Source: Myxococcales bacterium UBA1238
GTDB lineage: Bacteria; Myxococcota_A; Bradymonadia; UBA7976; UBA1532
Direction: 5' to 3'
DNA: 64,000 nucleotides
Assembly: GCA_002309015.1 (NCBI GenBank)
Contig: DBWM01000068.1
Span: 18,538 to 82,537 of the forward strand
Shown here: piece after piece, positions 62,943 through 64,000 of the stretch
How positions within the stretch are numbered: the stretch's first letter is position 1
How the letters are laid out: every line of letters starts with the position of its first letter
Notes under the pieces: generated by a model
The model's database searches: none
Told to the model about the DNA's origin: nothing
What the model saw: only the letters and a program-made list of their open reading frames with translations
Translations under genes and position numbers: made by a program

Positions 62943-63659
62943 ATGAAACAAGCAAGTTTTCTACGGTGTTTCCCAATTGCAGCCGTTTTCAGCCTTGCCA
63001 CCTGCCCCGTTGCATGGTCGCAATCCACTGAAAACAAAGGGGAATCATCCCCAAGCATCAAAGAGCTCGCATCCAACCTGAAAAACGCAGATCCCTTAAA
63101 GCGCATCGAAGCGGCGCAAGGACTGGCTCAAAAAGCCGATTCCGATGCGATCAAAGCCCTTTGCGCTCATCAAAAGGATACGGATGAAGCGGTATCGCAG
63201 GCTGTTCAATCGGCCTTGGTAAGTTTAGGCGGCATGGGACTCTGCTCTTCTTCGCCTATCCTTTTTACCGTTGAAATTCATGGAGATGCAACGCAAGCAT
63301 CGCAAATGGAACAGAAGCTCAAAAAGGAGATGGCCCTTCACCCACGCATCGTCTGCGACAAAAAGAATGTTTCAAAATCCATTAAAATTTCGGGATTTAA
63401 GGTAAAACTGACGCTTTCGCATCAAACGGAAGAGACGGAAAGCAGCACACTCGTCCATTGCACCGTCTCTCAATCCATTTTTGACGATCAAAGCCTGGCC
63501 TTCAGAGGATCTGCAACCCAACGCGCCACCATCGATCTCGACCTGCCCAAAGCGCCGCCTGAAGAGCTTTTATCGGGTCAGAACGACTGCTTCGACGCCG
63601 TTTTTCCGCCCATCCGCGACAATTTAATCCATTACCTCGACCAATCAAAAGCTCAATAA
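62943..63659 (+). CDS. Secreted HEAT-repeat-like protein
   Basis: 238 residues from ATG 62943 with GGGAGGGG close before; the open frame back to 62781 overlaps the divergent gene. Signal peptide (SFLRCFPIAAVFSLATCPVAWS, cleavage before QS). Residues about 40-95 form HEAT-like helices (SIKELASNLKNADPLKRIEAAQGLAQKADSDAIKALCAHQKDTDEAVSQAVQSAL). The rest is a beta-rich domain. Function unknown. Confidence 0.65.
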   Translation: MKQASFLRCFPIAAVFSLATCPVAWSQSTENKGESSPSIKELASNLKNADPLKRIEAAQGLAQKADSDAIKALCAHQKDTDEAVSQAVQSALVSLGGMGLCSSSPILFTVEIHGDATQASQMEQKLKKEMALHPRIVCDKKNVSKSIKISGFKVKLTLSHQTEETESSTLVHCTVSQSIFDDQSLAFRGSATQRATIDLDLPKAPPEELLSGQNDCFDAVFPPIRDNLIHYLDQSKAQ

Positions 63660-63669
63660 AATCAACCCG

Positions 63670-64000
63670 TTACAAATATTCCTTCCTTAAGACATCGAGT
63701 CCCCTTGCGGTCGCGCTGATCCGCATTTCGCGGATGACCATCACCTTGATTTGTCCAGGAAAATTCATCTCTTCGCTGATTTGCTGTGAAATCTGCGCGG
63801 CCATCTGCTCCGCTTCCTCATCGGTCACTTTGCGCGGCTCCACCTCGATGCGCACTTCGCGCCCGCCCTGAATCACATAGGCTTTGCGAATCGCCGGAAA
63901 ACCTTCGCAAATCCGCATGATTTCTTCACAACGCCGCGTATAGGCCTCAACCGTCTCCCTTCGGGCGCCAGGGCGACCACCGCTCAGCGCATCGGCGGCT
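63670..64000 (-). CDS. rny: Ribonuclease Y, 3' end (5' part beyond window)
   Basis: The frame is open to the right edge, giving the last 109 residues. ADALSGGRPGARRETVEAYTRRCEEIMRICEGFPAIRKAYVIQGGREVRIEVEPRKVTDEEAEQMAAQISQQISEEM and FPGQIKVMVIREMRISATARG match the C-terminus of RNase Y, which initiates mRNA decay at the membrane. The KH and HD domains are outside. Confidence 0.9.
   Translation of the reverse strand, partial: AADALSGGRPGARRETVEAYTRRCEEIMRICEGFPAIRKAYVIQGGREVRIEVEPRKVTDEEAEQMAAQISQQISEEMNFPGQIKVMVIREMRISATARGLDVLRKEYL

Overview
The window is a near-continuous stretch of chromosomal genes (about 55 CDSs, mid-50s %GC by eye). It comes from a Gram-negative bacterium most like the former Deltaproteobacteria (Myxococcota/Bradymonadota-like). 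The pointers are lipoprotein signal peptides with lipoboxes, DacB/MltG/ECF envelope genes, a Myxococcus-type PilZ protein, DUF4388/J-like and PEGA/TPR proteins, large Cys-rich modular lipoproteins, eukaryote-like PP2C phosphatases, FHA domains and a paired set of ArsA-like ATPases. The phylum is an inference; no rRNA is present. I saw no insertion sequence, prophage, tRNA or CRISPR array.

Layout. 1-5.0 kb: end of a histidine-kinase-like gene, a PilZ protein with a PPPY-rich linker, a Methyltransf_32-type methyltransferase, then a PIN/AbrB toxin-antitoxin pair. 5.2-16.2 kb: a Cys-rich lipoprotein with a lamin-tail domain, Ppx/GppA phosphatase, a DUF4912-GH57 branching enzyme-UvrD operon, TPR and EI24 proteins, and a tandem-FHA membrane protein. 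16.2-28 kb: ComEC, a GT-C-like membrane protein, an orphan receiver, a large S41 protease, an active/inactive M16 peptidase pair, and a long-form GpmI. 27.9-28.4 kb: the only non-coding gap above 300 bp. It lies between two converging genes and holds four copies of a 9-bp palindrome at an exact 41-bp period. 28.4-41.9 kb: eleven minus-strand genes overlapping or spaced by under 10 bp (DUF4175, peptidase-MA/TPR, MoxR, DUF58, BatA-like, DHFR, two ArsA-like ATPases, TPR lipoprotein, RuvX, MltG).

42-48 kb: ECF sigma/anti-sigma/secreted protein, xseA-xseB-ispA-tlyA, then a FliA/WhiG-type sigma factor behind a PP2C phosphatase. 49-54 kb: DUF4292/LolB-like lipoprotein, PBP4, SUMF1-like lipoprotein, PEGA protein. 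54-58.7 kb: RdgC, an unknown protein, a second PP2C, a PMT-like membrane protein, DeoC and a PHA-system-type small protein. 58.7-64 kb: a DUF4388/J-like/TPR/CPBP-like fusion under an inverted-repeat operator, a second Cys-rich lipoprotein, a zinc-ribbon membrane protein, a HEAT-like secreted protein and the 3' end of RNase Y.

Taken together the region is rich in envelope biogenesis (MoxR/DUF58/DUF4175, MltG, PBP4, M16, S41), phospho-signalling (PP2C x2, FHA, receiver, kinase-like, PilZ) and DNA processing (UvrD, ComEC, ExoVII, RuvX, RdgC). Many genes are translationally coupled through ATGA/GTGA/TAATG overlaps, and TTG/GTG starts are frequent. The most unexplained element is the 41-bp-periodic palindrome array at 28.07-28.20 kb.
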